A DNA stretch of 64,000 nt from Rhododendron vialii (taxonomy: Eukaryota > Streptophyta > Magnoliopsida > Ericales > Ericaceae). The notes under the pieces were generated by a model that was not told the origin of the DNA, did not search any database, and saw only the letters and a list, made by a program, of their open reading frames with translations. Shown here piece after piece: positions 11,396 to 24,500 of this stretch (positions within the stretch are counted from its first letter, which is position 1; the number at the start of each line of letters is the position of its first letter). The DNA lies in NCBI RefSeq assembly GCF_030253575.1, contig NC_080563.1, positions 35,387,001 through 35,451,000 on the forward strand. The letters are read 5' to 3'. The translations under genes and the position numbers were made by a program.

Positions 11396-12749
11396 ATCCA
11401 AACTAAACTTTCAAATTCTTCATCATTAAAATTGACTTCTTCTTTGCCGAAGATTGCGGGCAATAAGACGTTAATACGTGTTAAATTAGTACGAGGATCA
11501 ACCTGGCTCCTAAATCTCTCCCACTCAAAGAGTGGCTACAAGACCAAAATTGCAAATTCTCATCAGAATTATAATTGATGTTTCCCACCAACAAGGGCAT
11601 AGACAAAAAACTTAATCATGCTGCAGAAAAGGCTACAGCATCACCATCCTTCTTGTGCCATGGACTCCACTTGTGTCTCTTCTTTGGGTCTTTCATTTGT
11701 TGGGGGAAAAGGTTAGTAAGTGCTCGTGACAAAAGATGGGCCAAACACATCTTATCAGCTTGCCAAAAATGAAGACTCAGTTCCATCACCTGCTTTTTAA
11801 CTTTTCCATTTCTCCCACTTCAACTTTGACATGATTTGGCAGTGGTGAATTCTCCCACATCCTTTGCCATTTTTCAGTGATATATTATTCTTTGACATGA
11901 TTTGGCAGTGGTAAATTCTCCCACATCCTTTGCCATGTTTTGGCAGTGGTGCAGACAGTATTAAAGAAAAATCAAAATATAAGTGTTTTAAAAGTTTAGT
12001 ACAACATGTTTTGAACTCAAGAGGTTCGCTTGAACCCCTCAACCCCTAATAGAGCCGCCTCCTCAACCTCTAATAGAGCCGCCCCTAAGCAGTGGCACGA
12101 GGGGATGGAATGGCCCCGATAGGACGAGGGATAATTTTATGCCATTTCCATCTCTAGAAAATGGGGATGAAGTAAAGCATTTTCTGGTAGTATTAGTTGA
12201 GATTACATGCAACATTACAACGAAAGTATACAGCAAAATTGATCACAAGAACAAACACCAAACAGGGCTCTGTGTCCGAAATAACACAAGTTATTTTGTC
12301 ATATGACCGGGAGTTTGGACTACTTTATACACATCCCGACTAAATCTGACACCGCGAAGGCAAACCTGCAGTGGCGCAAGGATTTAGCCTGCACGGAACG
12401 CGTGCATTAAGGTTTCCATTTGTTTCCTGTTAAAACCCAAGATAGAGAAACATATCATGAAAGAAATTGTCCAAAAATTAACACCTTGATTCTGGTACTC
12501 ATTCATTTTCCAGCATCTACTATTACAAGCATGTAACTGAGAAGGAAAAAACAAACCCTACTCTAGTGCGAGTGTCTGACTCACCATAAACCCTACTCAC
12601 CGAAATACCGTTGTGAATTTTGATTTGGCACCCATATCGGCTGATACGTATCGATATAATTTCCAAATCTTAGGAATCAATGTTGGGCCGGTGTCATTTC
12701 TAAACCAATCCCTTATCAAACCTAGTTACCGGAAATCTTTTCCGAGTCT
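11396..12749. other. Region downstream of the GH5 gene
   Basis: No other gene is recognised. The 3' UTR of the GH5 gene should lie in its upper part. It contains a short direct repeat (11825-11936) and a shorter repeat of TAATAGAGCCGCC at about 12047-12083. Confidence 0.35.
11825..11936. repeat. Direct repeat, 66 bp period
   Basis: The segment TTTGACATGATTTGGCAGTG, followed by GTRAATTCTCCCACATCC and TTTGCCAT, occurs at 11825-11870 and again at 11891-11935 with one difference. A partial third copy follows (TTTTGGCAGTGG). Confidence 0.8.
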
Positions 12750-15700
12750 CTACGAGTTAGACACGATACAAAATGTCAAAACAAAAATGAAAATGGGGCC
12801 AATCAAGTTTAAGAGAGCCAGAATGCGCGTATCTTGGAGTTTCAGGATGTCTGCTGATAATTTCGAAAAATTCCTAATCGCATCACCAGATCTTCGAGAC
12901 GCGTCGCTGGACACTCCAGTTAGACTGCGACTGTTTATGTAACCATTCGTGATCATCCACTCCATGCTGAAATGTCGGAGTTCACATTTGAAAGTCCAGT
13001 AAGCCCAGCCGAATGTTGCGCGGCCATACACTTCCAATTGGGCCTTTGAAAATGTTTGGTAATCCTCTTTTGTTGCATTCGCAAACCCGGCTGTTGCCCA
13101 ATCAGTTGCCCATTCCCCTGCAAAAAAAAGAAGATAAAATGGAAATAAATATATACCAAAAAAACAAACAAACGAAAGGAGAAACTAACAAGTTGATTTT
13201 GAGATTAGAGGAAGTGGTACAGCTACTTACCAACAAAAACTAGAGGCCCATTTGGTGTAGAGAGTTGATTCAACTCAGTCGAGACGTTTGTGTAGAGGTA
13301 ATCAACATTTTGCTTGAAATTCATGCTCTTAAAGATTTCCATAAACATCTGGTAGTAATGGACATCAATTACGGATCCTTTCAACTCGGTGCTAATGGGG
13401 AGGAGTTCTCTTGGATCAGCCGGATTCCATCCTAACCGGTTTGATAACAGGACATAAGCAGTGGAGGAGTGGTTTCGGACAGCATAGTAACCAGCACGGT
13501 AGTAGTTGGTCAGCTTCTCCAGAGAAACATCCGGGAAAAGAGGCTCGTTGAGCAGCTCAACCGCGTAAAGACTTGGGTGTTTAGCATACCTACAGTGTGC
13601 ACATAAAGATTAAGGACAATTCCATAAAAGACATTAAAAGGAACAACTGAATGTAGAGATATCCTTTAACTACAAGAATGTCCTGCCACATCATTCTGAC
13701 GAGGTAGATTCTGTGCACAGATTCTGAGAAAAAAAAGGAGAATGTTCCTAACAAAATAATGTGCCCCGATTGATTGGGACACAAGGCGTGGTTTGGTTTG
13801 GTCTCTAGGTCGTGGCAAATATTCTAGAAAAAATTCCTTTACCCCTTTAAACTATTACACTTTTTTTATCACACTTATATGGCTTTACTACTAAATATCT
13901 GTTTAACCAATTAATACCATAATATTGAGTAATTTTCCAAATTTTTTTTGCAGAATACGAGCTGAACCAAACATTTCGGATAGAGTAAGGACTGAGGAAA
14001 AAGTGAGCTCGAGTCATCCACCGAATGCATTCCAACTTTGGCAGAAATTCTAAAACTCGAAAAGCTCCATTTTTCGACAGAAATTTTAACCGGCGATAAG
14101 AGGGGAAATAAAACAATGTTTATATTTTAAGGTGTCAGATGTTTGAGTTGCTAGTTTAGGAAGTAGAACCGATGTGTAGGTTTGACAGTCTGGGTGAGCA
14201 AAGTGAAGTTTCACAAACTTTTAAGAAACTCAATTGTTCGCCTGACAAAAAATTTATATCCTACAACACTTCAGTTCAAGATGCAATGCAACAGAGGGGA
14301 GATAATGGTTTTGCGGATTGTGTCATTATACCTTGCAGTTAAGAAGTCTACGATAGCTACGGTCTCTCGTATATTTTCTTCAGTCTCTCCCCATTCCATA
14401 AATCCGTCTCTGGAAGAGCTAACGGTGCTGCCGGTTTGAGAACCCGGTGCGGCATGCAGGTCAACTATAACCTTCAATTGATGCTTTCTGCAGCAGAACA
14501 CCAACCAGAAGTGGTAGTAGTATTTTTGGATGACATAACAGGCTAACATTTTCACTAGTTAGTGATTATACATTCATCTGTATTCTGGTTGAGTATTTTC
14601 TTACAAAAAAATCTGGAAGAATAACACTTTCCTTACAAGTTTCTAGTGACTTACTACTAGCTACCATTATCTTATTAAAAAAGAATTTTCATACACAAAA
14701 TACAAATAGGATGATGTGGCCATTTTTGAAATAATGGACCATTTGAAGGTTACTTTTAGTTTGAAATTATAATTGCCACAGCACATCCCAAATAATTCCG
14801 TACAAACTGTGTCCAAAATGTTTGTATATATCTGTAACATTTCCATATCACAACTATTCTTGAAAATTAAAAGAGAGGTAAAAACTACTCACAGCGCCCA
14901 TGAGAAGGCCTTGTCTAAGAGTTGCAAGGATCCTCCAACGTATGGCGCTGGGGGAGTTGGACCCTTGGCTATCCACCACCCCACTGGAATTCTCACGGTG
15001 TTAATTCCATTGCGTGACATGAACTTGAAATCTTCTTCAGTTATGAATGTGTTCCAGTGATCCTGATATTCATTCCATTATAGGTCATTTGTTGTGTGGA
15101 CATCATAACCAGTATGCAAAAAATCCTATGTATAACATCAACACCTCTCTCAAAAAATAAAAAAACTCGAATTAGTGCAACTCATGATTTCAGGTGCAAT
15201 GGCCATACTGAAAATGAGCATCATCAAGTTTTCCAGATGTTTTGAATCACGTACCCACATAATTTTTGGTGCTATAATAGGGCCATAACCATTAGTCACT
15301 TGATACTCGCCATCAAGTTGCCTTACACTCTCGATCACAAAAACAGATGGATCATGGTTTCCCCAGTCGCTATCCCCTTCGCAATCAGCTATCACATGCC
15401 CCTTCTTATTTACCTACAAGTAATGGAGGAGGCAAGATTTTAGGGCAGAGGTAAAGGTAAAGAAAAAAGTCACACACAACATTTATGTATAATGCTTATA
15501 CGTTTTCAGAGTTACTCCCCGCTATAACTTCTAATTCTTGGTGATGAACTCCTCTGTTAAATGATGGAGTACAATCTTTCTAGTTAATGCTTCAAGACAT
15601 TGCATTCAACAGTTTACCGGAAGCGTCTACTAGTTGCACAAAATGTTTCTTCGGATATGACCCAAGCACATAAGTTTACCAACAAATGGCCTAGATTGGT

Positions 15701-18224
15701 CCAAAAAATTTAAATGAGATAACAAGGGCCTCAACGCGTCTTCCTACTCGAGCAACAATACAAACATTTGGTGTGGGCTACAAGAGAGTAAAAATGGCAG
15801 GCAGTATCATGATTAAGATAGAGTCTCAACACTAAAGAGAGCAGATTTCAAACGGAGCTGAGAAAAACCATGTGGAACATGTGAAGCTAATTCTAAAGAG
15901 TAGAATCTAAAAGCATCAAAATTGAAGTTTCTCAACATCCGAGATGCGGAAGTTCAAAATCAAGACTCCAGAGCATTCCTAAACTCGACCATAGTATGTC
16001 AACTATCAAGGGTCCAGATATAAGGTTCCGCTCTTCTCCATACGTCTCCAAACCCCCATTTTGCGGGACCATTCCATACCCACAATCATGATCCGAATCG
16101 TTCCTGCATAGCCCTCAAAATGCATGCCATTTGACCCCACAACATCATCTGTGACTACAAGAACTAACAGTGCTAAATGCCGTAACAAATTCGCCACAAA
16201 AATCTCATAACAAAAATCCCAAATCCAAATTGCTCATAATATAACTGCAAGTACAAACTCAAACTTTTTTTCCTATGCACCAACACTTCAACTTTCTTAT
16301 GATACAGGAGTATGTACAGTAGATATCTACGTGAAATCAATACTCAATTGTTTTGTAAAATATACTCCGTAATTATTAGGAGAAACAAAATGAGAATTCA
16401 AAACAAAAGAGTGTGGAACTGTGGATCCTTTCGTGTGTCCTTGTGATGTCTCTCATGTGACCCTCGTATAATGCAAAATAAGACCCACCAAGCATCTATG
16501 CATTGTTCATCATTCCAAATAACTCATATTAGTAGTAACCACCTAAACGAAACATAATTGTCACAAAAGAAATCGGTAGCAGTGTTTGACGGTGCGATCA
16601 AGCGATTATCGTTGTCCGATCAACCTGATTTTTTGCATGAATGATGAGCACGTGTAAATATACAAAATGAAAGGCTTCCATCGACCTTACTTTTGTGGGT
16701 CTCATTTTGCGTCACTGTGAAAAGATATATGTGAAGTGACAACATTTTGGTACCTAAAGAAAAGGAAGGGAGAGAGACCGGACCTGCAAGAAGAAGCCAT
16801 TAGAAGCTTTGATTCGGATTTGGGTGGAGTTGTGGTGGTGTCTCGAAATCTCAAAGGTTTCTGACGGGCCAGCTGATTTTGAAGCATGTGAAAGGCATGG
16901 GGACCCATTTCCCAGTCCCAGGAATCTCTTGTCATGGAGTCGGAAATTAAACGTAGTCTCATTGATCCTCCACAACTGTTACACAATCAAATAAATAACA
17001 GAAAAACTCTTTTACAGTTGTTTCCGTAAAGAATAAGTTACAGAGCCCAATTACGATCGTCCAAAGTGTTTTTGGACAGTCCGAATTGAAAATCAATTCC
17101 TACCGGTAAGAATTGAAAACAAATCTCAACCACTGATTGTGCGAATAGATGGCTGTGATAGCGCCGCTCCGTGAACAACTTGTTCGAGCCTTTGTGAAAA
17201 AGACAACCTCAATAAATAAATACTAATCAACAAGCAGGGTATCCGTGTTATGCATGAAAGCACGAAAATTATGTGAGCTATGAATGAGTGATTTGGAAAA
17301 GTGGAGGAATAAGAACGGAGGGTAAGATGTGAGATGTGTAAATTTTTGTGTTTTTTTTTGTTTTTGAATTTTTAGTACACGTCTTTAGAAAATCCAATCG
17401 GCCACTCTTCACCCACTTTGCAGGTGGTGCTTGGCAGCCTCCCCATCCCGTATCGTGCTCGGCTACTATCTTAAAGGAGGGTCAATCTTAGAAAATAGGT
17501 GCATGCCATGTTCTTTTGTCCTTGTTTTTTCTTTCCACAAAGTCCAAAATCCTCACATACATAATGTCATCAAATATTAAAGAACTTAAACATCAATCAG
17601 TGTCATATAAAAAGGTTGTAATTTAACTTACTCTAAATATAGGATTAAAAGTGTTATTTGGCTCCCTGAGCACTACTCTTTCTCCATGTTTCTCAGGGCA
17701 TAGGTATTTTCCAGATTTCACTGACTTGAGCCGGAGAAAAGTTCCATCCTGACAAAAATTCAATTACAACAAAATTGTAAACGTACAAACATTATAGTAA
17801 AAGAACGAAAAGTCTACGCATACAGTTTTAGAACACAACTTCGGACACCAACTGGGTCCGAAACCGTTCAATGCATGTGGATCCACATGCATCGAACGAT
17901 TCTGAACGCACTTGTGCCCAAAATTGTGTTGTAAAATTGTGCGCGTAACATTGCTCTATAAAGAATGTGACCAAGAAAAAATTTACGAAACTATGCACAT
18001 CAAAGACACATGTGTCTACTAACCAACAAATCCTTGTTTGGTATGTCACTGAACAGAGATGGTTTAGTCCATCCTTCCACAACCAGCCAACCTCCAAGAT
18101 TAACACCCCGAACGCGAAAGCCGTTGCCGGAATCCGCCGTGCCACCACAAGCAAGAAGTGTCAAGCAAGAACAAAAAATGCAAAAGCCTAATAGCTTTTT
18201 CATTGAGCATATTGTTGTTGTCAT
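12750..18224 (-). CDS. GH5 beta-glucosidase-like enzyme with fascin-like domain
   Basis: Eight minus-strand exons (18224-18024, 17748-17632, 16975-16784, 15413-15255, 15062-14893, 14487-14332, 13589-13231, 13117-12750) join in phase to 573 residues. The N-terminus (MKKLLGFCIFCSCLTLLACG from M8) looks like a signal peptide. VRGVNLGGWLVVEGW opens the glycosidase, and residues about 68-220 form the inserted fascin-like region (FLRLKSVKSGKYLC). The barrel continues with DHWNTFITEEDF, RNGINTVRIPVGWW and VIVDLHAAPGSQ. The expected acid/base Glu347 is in LLNEP and the nucleophile Glu453 in FVGEW. Rice GH5BG has this architecture and cleaves beta-glucosides; plants often label the family 'glucan 1,3-beta-glucosidase A'. 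Activity here is inferred; a cell-wall or secreted location is likely. Relatives usually stop near NGYI (residue 512). This one continues 61 residues and ends in a hydrophobic tail (LLNLIGPIFIFVLTF). Confidence 0.9.
17822..17957. mobile_element. MITE of the AGCAATG family, in GH5 intron 1
   Basis: The arms TTTTAGAACACAACTTCGGAC and the inverse TGTGTTGTAAAATTGTG flank a palindromic centre (CATGTGGATCCACATG). It ends CATTGCTCT, matching other copies at 21774, 26375 and 33405. The left terminus is decayed. Confidence 0.65.
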
Positions 18225-19607
18225 TTGATCTTTTTTTTTTCCTCCTAATTAATCTATAACCTATGTTTGTTTATGGAGTCACTTGTGCAAATGTACATGT
18301 AGTTACAGATGGAGTATATATTTACTTGCATTTATGGCATTTCTTTCTCTTATTTAGGAGTTGAAACGCTTTCTCTTGACCAAGTTATTAACATACGGAT
18401 GTTTAATTTATGGGCTAAAATAGAAGCAAGTGAATGTCACTAAAATTACTGCTGCAATTGGAGTGGCAGCCAAGTAGTAGGGTTCAAACCCCATCAGCCC
18501 CATCCCCTTTGCTGCAATTGGAGTGGCAGCCAAGTAGTAGGGTTCAAACCCCATCAGCCCCATCCCCTTTACCCCGATTCGTAGTTTTAGTGGAGGTCCA
18601 GATTGACTAGTTTAGAAAGTTGGGGTTCGATCATGCTTGGGCAGAACAGGCTGGAATCTATCTCGAGTCTAAAAATTTGATAAGAACCCACATTGTAGAG
18701 TTCGACGAGTAAAATATTCTTATTTAAAAAACAAGTCGGTCAGACATCGTTAACTCACTTACTGAAGTACATTGTTATCAAATATATAAGCAAGAAATAT
18801 GATTTCTGAATTGCACTTAAGAACAAATACCATTCAATTATGTAGTTACCAATGTGTGATCAACTTGAGTTTTTAGATGGATGTTCTATTTGTGTAGCTC
18901 TACAGCATGAACGATGTTGGTCTGTTTTTTCTTTTACTCAAGATGAACACCATTTTGAAAGAAAAAAAAAAATTGTAAGTCCCATTTTTTTTTTGGTAAA
19001 CCTAATATACTCTATATTAGGCGACTTGGGGATGGGGATGAGTTGGCGTAATGCAAATATGAAAAAATTCATAGTAATAAAAAATGCATTCTCCAGTTTT
19101 TTTTGTTTTTGTTTTGTTACACTAAATGAAAATGCAGGTATAGTACCCACTACTCCATCACCTCCGCTAGGAAGTATTATGAATTATCCTTTCATACCGC
19201 GCCTCTATTTTTCGGAAATTCCACTCCGCACGGGGATTGAAGCTAAAGTCTCACCAAACATGGTTTCTACCAGGAGTATGTTTTCCCTACGATACAGCGT
19301 GGGCACCGTAACGGGCCCAATTTGTTTATATGGTCGAAAATGTGGGCCTCTAGGTTTTGTCAAGCCCAATTTGTTTATATGGTCGGAAATGTTGTCAAGC
19401 CTACCCGATCGCAGCACTGCCTTATCCTGATTTCCCGAATGTGCCACCGACACCGCTAGCTGTAATCACGTTCAATATTCAATAACAACCAGAGAATTTA
19501 TTCTCTCCACAACCGTCGTATTCAAAATCTTTCTCCAACTGCCTCCATCTCTTCGCCACGTGTCAAATCTCAACAATTATTATTGTATCCAATTCAAATT
19601 CTATATA
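18225..19607. other. Upstream region of the GH5 gene
   Basis: This is the promoter side of GH5. It contains the 60 bp duplication at 18451-18570 and a short repeat of CCCAATTTGTTTATATGGTC (19316 and 19367). The 192-codon open frame at 18852-19430 is crossed by poly-A/T runs and has no recognisable domain. Confidence 0.35.
18451..18570. repeat. Perfect 60 bp tandem duplication with tRNA B-box-like motif
   Basis: Bases 18451-18510 and 18511-18570 are identical. Each unit contains GGGTTCAAACCCC, which resembles the RNA polymerase III B box, and an upstream GTGGCAGCCAAGTAG. It may be the head of a tRNA-derived SINE, duplicated very recently. Confidence 0.85.
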
Positions 19608-19831
19608 CTCGCTCTGTCCCAAAATGTTGTTGCGTGTTATTTTTCAATTGATTATATCTTACAATCTATAATCTTTTAAGTGATTTTAAAATTTTTGTAT
19701 AAAAGTGCTCATTGAGATCCATTAAACAATATCCATATTTGATATAAAAAATATTATAAATTAGAAGATATAGTCAATCTTTTGAGACTTTCAAAAAATA
19801 AAAGAGCACCAAGAATTTGAGACAGAGGAAG
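19608..19831. mobile_element. Stowaway-like MITE
   Basis: The termini CTCGCTCTGTCCCAAAAT and the inverse ATTTGAGACAGAGGAAG are variants of the plant CTCCCTCCGTCCC end and are flanked by TA on both sides (19606-19607 and 19832-19833). The inside is AT-rich with pairing arms (GATTATATCTTACAATCTA and its inverse). Confidence 0.75.
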
Positions 19832-20310
19832 TAGTGTTAAGTACACGTATAACACACGACTTTATTTTTAAAAAGAAACGTTCCGGAACACGAAATAAGT
19901 ATTTATTTTTTAAGAAGACAATTTCAAGCTCAAAAATGATGGGCTTATTGAAATCTAAAAATATGCATTATGGATCTTGTTTGAAAGATCTCAATATATG
20001 GTGCAAGAAAAATTGAAAAATTATTTTTCATTTATATTATTTTTGACTTTGAAAATGTGAAATAAGTATTTATTTTTTAAAAAAGTGTTCTGGAATGGGC
20101 TCTAAATATTAGTATGTTCCTCTCATCTCTCTATTCGTTTTTCTACCCGAAAGAAAGATATTTCGTGATAAAATGTTTACATTAAGTGTTACGATGATAA
20201 GGGATGCAAATAAAGTTTCAACCTGTAAGTATGTTTTTCACGTCAAACAGTGAGAGAATTACATTTAACATATCGAGGTGGGACATTTATCATGTGAATT
20301 TCATCGCTCG

Positions 20311-20626
20311 GGATCCAATGAGGGATCTCGCACGGTCTTACCGTGCGGGACTCCCCTTTCCAAATAGAATTGCGACTATCCGAGCCGCTCAAAGTGTGCA
20401 GAACGTGATTTTAAGGGTATCGGCAAAAAAAATGATCAGGAAGGGCTTGATCCGAGCAGTTTTTTACTGAACCGTTCAATAAAAAACTGTTCGGATGAAG
20501 CCCTTCCCCATAATTTTTTTTGCTGATTTTTCGCGGGTACCCTTAAAATCACGTTCTGATCACTTTGAGCGGCTCGAATCGTTGTAATTCGATCGGGAAA
20601 GGGGAGTCCCGCACGGTGCGGGATCC
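20311..20626. mobile_element. Near-complete palindromic MITE
   Basis: The left arm GGATCTCGCACGG, CCGTGCGGGACTCCCCTTTC pairs with the right arm GAAAGGGGAGTCCCGCACGG. Pairing continues through AACGTGATTTTAAGGGTA and its inverse to a centre at about 20470 (GAACAGTTTTTTACTGAAC-like loop). The arms are about 150 bp with modest divergence, suggesting fairly recent activity. Confidence 0.8.
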
Positions 20627-21059
20627 TTTAGGAGATCCGGACTGGAATTTCATAACTAAATCAAGCCTAGGAAATAATCTTGTACGGAAAAGAAAACAAA
20701 CAAGGATGTAACAACGAAAACTCTCAATATATATGCAAATATATATTTCCTCCGTCCAATTTTCATTTTGTGATATCCAATTTCTTATGCATAACGAGAA
20801 AATAAGCAGGCTTCCAAAAGCTAACGCCATGAATGAGTAAGGTAGTTAGCTCAAGTTTTTTGTTTGTTAAGCAAATGAGTTGAGCTCGAGTTCATTAAAA
20901 CTCGGCTCGTTTGCGGCACTATGCACAATTCATGTACTACTACTAGTAGTATTTACTTTCAGTAATGCTAAAGAAACCGAACCGACTACGGCCACAGACT
21001 GCACGCGGGGCCCACTCTAGGCCCCGCACAGATGATCTAAGCCGTTCAAAAATTTAAAA

Positions 21060-21242
21060 AAAAATTCTGAGTGGGCTTGCCAGAGCTCAGATCCATCCGA
21101 TGTGTGTAGGTGCTCGATCCAATCATCCCATTTTTTGGTGCTCATTCTAATTTTTGAAAAATAGAATGATTGAATCGAACACTTACATGCATCGGATGGA
21201 GCTGAGCTCTCTCAGGCCCATTCGTAATTTTTTAAATTTTTT
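21060..21242. mobile_element. Inverted-repeat MITE in the Ole e 1 promoter
   Basis: The left arm (AAAATTCTGAGTGGGC, GAGCTCAGATCCATCCGATG) pairs with the right arm (CATCGGATGGAGCTGAGCTC, GGCCCATTCGTAATTTT). It lies about 275 bp upstream of the start codon at 21517. Confidence 0.7.
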
Positions 21243-21411
21243 TTGAAAACAACTCGAATTATTGGTGCGGGACTTGGAACGGGCTCCGCGTGGCGGTCGG
21301 TGGCTTCCGTTTGGTTCCGTAGCAGAGTCCATTTACTTTACCGTGCAAGTTGTAGAATCCTCTCCCCTCGCTGTGCGCACACAATTCCAGCACTCCCCAA
21401 CTACTTCACTT

Positions 21412-21443
<32 letters not shown>
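21412..21443 (+). repeat. (CT)n microsatellite in the Ole e 1 leader
   Basis: About 15 CT dinucleotides lie roughly 75 nt upstream of the start codon, probably in or next to the 5' UTR. CT-rich leaders are common in plant genes. Confidence 0.8.
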
Positions 21444-21444
<1 letters not shown>

Positions 21445-21516
21445 CCTACACAATTATACTACTCCATCAGTATCTTTGTTTCCCTGTTCGTTAAGCAATC
21501 GAAGCAAAAAACAACA

Positions 21517-24500
21517 ATGGCGAGAACGATGTTGATTCTGGCGCTCTGTGTGCTCCCGGCGCTCGTCAGCGCATCTCGGCCCATGCCGGAGCCCTTCGTC
21601 TTAGAGGGTCACGTTTACTGCGACACGTGTCGTGCGGGGTACGAGACCTCGGCCACCACCCCCATTGCCGGTATTTTCTCCGTCTTCGCTTTTTCAAACT
21701 TTTCATCTCAGCTTTTTCTCAGTTGATCTCTTATGTACACACTGATATAGATCTAGATTGCGTATATACATACGAGCAATGCTACAAACACACCTTTAAA
21801 ACACATCTCTAGACACAGTTAATTGTGTTCGGGAACCGTTAGATGTACGTGAATCTCATGTCCGGAACCATCAGATGCACATGTCTAACGGTTTTTGGAC
21901 ACAACTGTGTCCGCGATCGTGTTTTAAAGGTGTGTTCCTAGACGTTTTGTAAACATATAAAGGCGTTTAACTTTAAGATAAATAACATTAATAAGTATGT
22001 TTGTGGGTAATTTTTTCAATATGTTTGCACCAAGTTAAAGAACCCAATTTTTACTTACCCAAAATAATAATAATAATAATAATAAAGAACTCAAGAAGCA
22101 CTTTAAATAATTTGATGCGAGCAAATTTTAAAAAACTATCTACAGAAGTACTTTATTTTTTATCCTCAAATTGCACGATTTTTCGTACATAACTGCATGT
22201 GTTTATGACTGATCCTTGGAGGATTTGCATGTAAGTGTGCCGATCTGCACTGATCTGTAGCGTAAATGCATGTGTTTGTATTGATCTGTACGTAGGTTAC
22301 TAAACGGAGCTTGATACCTACGGTCGTTCATAGCACGCGACACTTACATTATTATTGGCACAACACTGTGAGCGTGAAATGCTGCATGTATGTATCCACT
22401 GGTGGAGATAGGATTTAGATTCGGCTGTGGCTGATGTGGCGATGAAGAACATTTCAACAATCAATATTTTTTTTTCCCTATATTTCTTACTATAAAACAT
22501 TAAAAAATTCAATTGCCAATATCTTTTTATTCCTTGCTCAAGAGTCAAGAAAAAAGCATGCACACATGTTTTAAAAGATTCATCGATGAAGCATCAACAC
22601 TCCTAGAGGTCCGGGACACGCAGAAAACGTATGGGATGGGTCCATCAAAATTTTTGGGGGTAAATGTGCATTACTTAAAATATTTTGGGTTGAAATGTCT
22701 TGCAATATATGATGCTTGTATGTACATTTTGTTTCCACTGTTTTTCAAAAATATTATGTACTATAGTATTTATTTTTTCCGTGTCCTCTGTGTCCGTTTC
22801 TCCACATTTTTGGAAATCCCGTGTCCCGTGTGTGCGTCCATGTCTCTGTCCATGCTACATAGAGATTGATCATACATCAAAATTCAACAAAAGTAGTTTA
22901 AAGATATACTATATATTTTTTGATCTAAATTTTACATTCTTTCCTAATTATCTATCTTTTCTGTTCTGTTAAAATAAGCAGCGGGCCCAGCCCATGTACA
23001 CGTCCTCAATGTATGGGTTTTAGTTTTTGACTTTTTGTATCAAAAGTACAGATCTGTTACTTCTGAATGTATACATGCGTATACTTCTTAGATTGGTCGT
23101 ACACTTCCACAAGAAGGTGAGGTGCGCAGTGGATATGCGGTGTAGTTTTTGCAGTTTCTATACAATTTCAGTGCATAAACTTATGCCCTGTGTACTGTAT
23201 CATCTCCTATCTGTGCCTAGGGAGATCTGTTAGTTTTGAGCTTACCCTTGTGGGATGGTAGTGGTATTGGGCCTATTGGCAGCACATCAAGGATATACAA
23301 TATTTGTTCAGTATAGATCATTTCTTGTGAGCCGAATGATACCCGTTGGTTGCAGCTCTAAACTAGCAATGGAGATTTTTGCAATGTAAATGTTCGAAAT
23401 GTAGCCTTTATGTAGCATGGTCTTTCTTGATTAGCTAGGGATTCTACGAGGCCTTAGATTAGAAACCAGATCTGGGCATGGCCCCATCTGCACAGATTAG
23501 GGAGATATAAGTTGATACATTTACTATTGATCCATGTACAGGCTTGTATGTATGCAACAGATACTACCATCCGGGTTTCGGTATGTGTCCAGTGTGCACC
23601 CATGTAGATCTATAATCTATTGCTTTTGCAGAGTGTTGGATCCATCCCTCTGTGTTGCAAATTGTACTGGCAATAGAAATACAAATTGGAGGTGTTGTCA
23701 TTGCTACTACAAACTTGTGTCACATGTGTGGATTATCACTTTGAAAAATAACAATTATATGTACACATCTGGTTCTGTGTAGAAACATGTCAGTTGTTTA
23801 CATGACCATGGTGCCCATGACTAGTTTGGGTTTCTACTAGTTCTAATAGGCCAAACCCTAACAACTAGATTCAAGCATGGCGGACTTGGTAAATGCATTA
23901 TTTGGTATTATACTATTATAGGACAGGAAATTGTAATTTTTTTTGTTAATTTAAGCAACTTTTGTGTGCTAATGGATATTTGTTGGTTCTAGATAGTGAT
24001 AAGTTCACTCATAGGGTGGCAACTGGCAAGTGGTACTAGTGAGGACAAGAAGAACTGAAGTTGTTGTCATTGCCAATGCTAATTGTTACCCAATTTGGTG
24101 TTCTTCTTGCTTTTTCATCAACCATATCTATAATACTGGTACAATGTTAGGCCGATTCTTATCAAGAAAGAATTGAATTATAGCCCTCCCTAAGCGATGG
24201 AGCTCTAGTGAAGAAATGTAAATGCCGTAATTTGCATTAGCGTGAACACGACAGGGTCTTTCACGAGTGAATCTATTTATCATGTTTTGTCAAGTGCCAT
24301 GTCTGTTGCTTCTGGTTCCATTGGCACTTTTTTTCTTGTTAAACTTGGGAACCAGCTAAACTTGGGCCTTACCATAAAACGAGAGATAGATTCACCATGG
24401 TGGAGATTGTTGTATTTCGCTCATATTTTAATTGGCTCATGGAAGGTATTAAATGTGTTTACAAGTCTTGTATACTTCTTCCTCACCTTCCCTCTTTCTG

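Noticed and set aside
12613-12942. 109-codon plus-strand frame
   Set aside because: It is antisense to the last GH5 exon and its downstream flank, whose reading is supported by splice phase and homology.
18852-19430. 192-codon open frame on the plus strand
   Set aside because: It is crossed by A and T runs, has no domain, and changes composition along its length. Nothing in it matches a family I know.
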